A DNA stretch of 7,478 bases from Bryobacterales bacterium. Its GTDB lineage: Bacteria > Acidobacteriota > Terriglobia > Bryobacterales > Bryobacteraceae. The notes under the pieces were generated by a model that did not search any database, had not been told where the DNA came from, and saw only the letters and a program-made list of their open reading frames with translations. The DNA lies in assembly GCA_003132865.1 (NCBI GenBank), contig PKYZ01000298.1, positions 1 to 7,478 on the forward strand, read 5' to 3'. A program made the position numbers and the translations under genes. Of this stretch, positions 5,871 to 7,478 are shown piece after piece. Position 1 is the stretch's first letter. The number at the start of each line of letters is the position of its first letter.

Positions 5871-5969
5871 GGCACGATGTCACCTGCGATCCTTCGAATT
5901 CACGGCCTTTTACAAGATGTTTACTTCACCTTGACATCCACCTGCATTGCCCACTGGTAGGGTTGAGCG
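5871..5969 (+). promoter_or_regulatory. Intergenic leader of the beta-propeller gene with a perfect TTGACA box
   Basis: This gap is AT-richer than its surroundings and contains TTTTACAAGATGTTTACTT followed by an exact TTGACA at 5931-5936. No good -10 box lies 16-18 bases further on (the best is TGGTAG), so promoter identity is only suggestive. A GGTAGGG tract at 5956-5962 may serve as ribosome-binding site for the ATG at 5970. Confidence 0.3.
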
Positions 5970-7154
5970 ATGAGAGTATGTAATCGCAGAACAGGTAACA
6001 TCTTGTTGGTGGCGGGAATGGCGGCGGCACATCTGCCAGTCAAGGCCGCGGGTCAATCGATCTTTCACGTCGTGCCGACTCCCAATGAGAATTTCAACAA
6101 CGGGCTGCAGGCGGTGTCCGCTTTTTCGCCGAGGGACATCTGGGCCGTGGGCCAGTCGACGATCCATTTCGACGGCGCCAAGTGGACCGCATTCCCGGCG
6201 CCCACGATCAACGGCGACAACACCAGTTTTCTAGGAGGCGTGGCGGACATTTCTCCCACCGATGCCTGGGCTGTCGGAACCGTGGGCATCGGACAGGGGC
6301 ATACGGGACAGGTAATTGAACGCTGGAACGGCACGCAGTGGAACGTGTTTCCAGGCCCGTCCTTCCCCGCTGGCGACCAGCCCGGCCTCAGGGCACTAAC
6401 CGCCATTTCGGCGAACGACATCTGGGCTGTGGGCAGCATGTTGAGCGACGGCGGCCAAATTCTGAACTTTCTGTTTGAGCACTGGGACGGCACCGCCTGG
6501 ACCGCGAAGGCCCTTCCAGCGAGCGACGCGTTTCTGTTCGCCGTGTCCGCGGACGCGATGAACGACGTTTGGGCCGTGGGGTTCACGGGGCCGGAGAACG
6601 ACAATAGCCGGACCTTGGTGATGCACTATGACGGCACAAGCTGGAAGACCGTGCCCAGTCCCAGGGTTGGGAAGGGCGCGAGTCAGTTGAACGGCGTGGT
6701 CGCTCTGGCTCCCAACGACGTGTGGGCGGTGGGTTTCTCCACGCCGGTCGCGCCGCCGAAGCAGGCGGCTACGTTAACGCTGATCGAGCACTGGGACGGC
6801 GCCAGTTGGAGCGTGGTGACCAGCCCCAACATGGGGCCGAAGAGCGTGTTCCAATCGAACAGTCTGCAGGGGATCACAGCCGTATCGCCGACGGATATCT
6901 GGGCGTTCGGGTCCTCCTCTTTTGCGAATGGTTCAGGCCAGCAGAGGACGCTGCTGATGAATTGGAACGGCAACGCGTGGAGTGTAGCGCCCAGTCCGAA
7001 TCCCACGACAGGCAGTTTCTTGTCTGACATTCTGCTTGCCGGCGTGGCGCCGTCGCCGGGCAACGTGTGGATCGTCGGATCGGAGGACGAACCGCCGAAT
7101 GATGGCACGCTGGCGATTCACAGCACGACTGCGGCGAGTGCCGGGCCGAACTGA
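5970..7154 (+). CDS. Secreted seven-bladed beta-propeller with W-A-V-G repeats
   Basis: A 394-residue exported protein. The N-terminus has a signal peptide: basic start (MRVCNRR), hydrophobic core ILLVAGMAAAHL, probable cleavage near VKAAG at residues 24-28. The rest is a repeat array: DIWAVG (56-61), DAWAVG (98-103), DIWAVG (150-155), DVWAVG (199-204), DVWAVG (250-255), DIWAFG (309-314) and NVWIVG (365-370), spaced 42-59 residues. Between them sit six copies of a second strand motif of the type HWDGTxW (67, 118, 171, 219, 274, 331), each followed by V-P-S-P-like residues. The seventh such strand is absent at the C-terminus, but the mature N-terminus reads IFHVVPTPN, which can supply it, closing the ring. 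No catalytic residues, lipobox or sorting signal are evident. Proteins with these repeats are common in soil bacteria; the ligand is unknown. Its stop is 20 bases from the ribE stop on the other strand. Confidence 0.85.
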   Translation: MRVCNRRTGNILLVAGMAAAHLPVKAAGQSIFHVVPTPNENFNNGLQAVSAFSPRDIWAVGQSTIHFDGAKWTAFPAPTINGDNTSFLGGVADISPTDAWAVGTVGIGQGHTGQVIERWNGTQWNVFPGPSFPAGDQPGLRALTAISANDIWAVGSMLSDGGQILNFLFEHWDGTAWTAKALPASDAFLFAVSADAMNDVWAVGFTGPENDNSRTLVMHYDGTSWKTVPSPRVGKGASQLNGVVALAPNDVWAVGFSTPVAPPKQAATLTLIEHWDGASWSVVTSPNMGPKSVFQSNSLQGITAVSPTDIWAFGSSSFANGSGQQRTLLMNWNGNAWSVAPSPNPTTGSFLSDILLAGVAPSPGNVWIVGSEDEPPNDGTLAIHSTTAASAGPN

Positions 7155-7174
7155 CCCCGCCCCCACGCTGCGGA

Positions 7175-7478
7175 TCAGTACCCCTCGTTGCGCAGCCGCT
7201 CGACCGTCAATCGCGGCTTCAAGTCCAGGTTGCGGATCAGTTTTTCGACGTGCTTGGCGAGGATGTCGCACTCGATGTTCACACGGCTGCCCGGCTGGTA
7301 GGTGCCCAGCGTCGTGTTGCGGTAAGTGTGCGGAATGATGGTCACCGACAGCACGTCGCCTTCGAGCGCCGCGATGGTCAGGCTGATGCCGTCGATGGCG
7401 ACAGAACCTTTGTAGACTAGGTACGGATCGAGTTCGGCGGGGACGCGCACCTTCAGCCACCAGTTCTCATCGCCCAAA
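7175..7478 (-). CDS. ribE: Riboflavin synthase alpha subunit, C-terminal half (cut by window edge)
   Basis: About 100 residues of the C-terminal half are present. They match the second lumazine-binding domain of riboflavin synthase: ENWWLKVRVPAELDPYLVYKG, then SVAIDGISLTIA, VTIIPHTYRNTTLG, GSRVNIECDILAKHVEKL. SVAIDGISLT and the N-E-D-AKHVE-L run are hallmark residues. The enzyme dismutates two 6,7-dimethyl-8-ribityllumazine molecules into riboflavin and a pyrimidinedione in the cytoplasm. The tail after the domain (NLDLKPRLTVERLRNEGY) is short and normal. The gene starts beyond 7478; the TTG at the window edge is an internal leucine codon, not a start. In some genomes the gene is called ribC. 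Confidence 0.93.
   Translation of the reverse strand, partial: LGDENWWLKVRVPAELDPYLVYKGSVAIDGISLTIAALEGDVLSVTIIPHTYRNTTLGTYQPGSRVNIECDILAKHVEKLIRNLDLKPRLTVERLRNEGY

Noticed and set aside
5931..5960. Full sigma70 promoter for the beta-propeller gene
   Set aside because: The TTGACA box is exact, but no acceptable -10 box is present at 16-18 bases, so only the -35-like box is noted.
7475..7477. TTG at the right edge as the start of the riboflavin synthase gene
   Set aside because: Only the second lumazine-binding domain follows; the first domain must lie beyond the window, so this is an internal leucine codon.

Overview
The window is GC-rich and dominated by genes on the minus strand. Ribosome-binding sites are mostly poor, several starts are GTG, and a few protein types look like those of soil Acidobacteriota (Solibacter-like). 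The taxonomic guess rests on recalled similarity of two items, the secreted protein relic at 1614-2260 and the start of the IS91-associated type of integrase, so it is an inference. No tRNA, rRNA or CRISPR array was seen.

Left part (1-1600). The window opens inside a tyrosine recombinase gene on the minus strand, of which only the N-terminal 86 residues are present. A 309-base non-coding stretch with two small inverted repeats follows. Next comes a plus-strand gene pair with a 14-base overlap: a 71-residue helical protein of unknown function, then a 274-residue AbiEii-like nucleotidyltransferase. The arrangement resembles a toxin-antitoxin or abortive-infection cassette lying beside a mobile element.

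Middle (1600-5150, minus strand). A secreted-protein gene is broken by two frame lesions and converges on the nucleotidyltransferase. Upstream of it, in transcription order, lies a tightly overlapping trio: a four-helix membrane protein of the phage-holin-4/YvlD type, a GlcE-like FAD-binding subunit and a GlcF-like iron-sulfur subunit of glycolate oxidase. No glcD (the catalytic FAD subunit) is visible. Two tandem hairpins follow the glcF stop.

Right part (5150-7478). A DUF72 (YecE-like) gene diverges from the membrane-protein gene with only nine bases between the two start codons. It is followed by a secreted seven-bladed beta-propeller built on W-A-V-G repeats. The end of a riboflavin synthase (ribE) gene comes in on the minus strand and is cut by the window edge.

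The most informative observations are the nucleotidyltransferase pair next to the integrase, the doubly disrupted secreted protein whose frames can be stitched back together, the glcEF operon led by a membrane protein, and the nine-base divergent start region that may encode a leaderless transcript.
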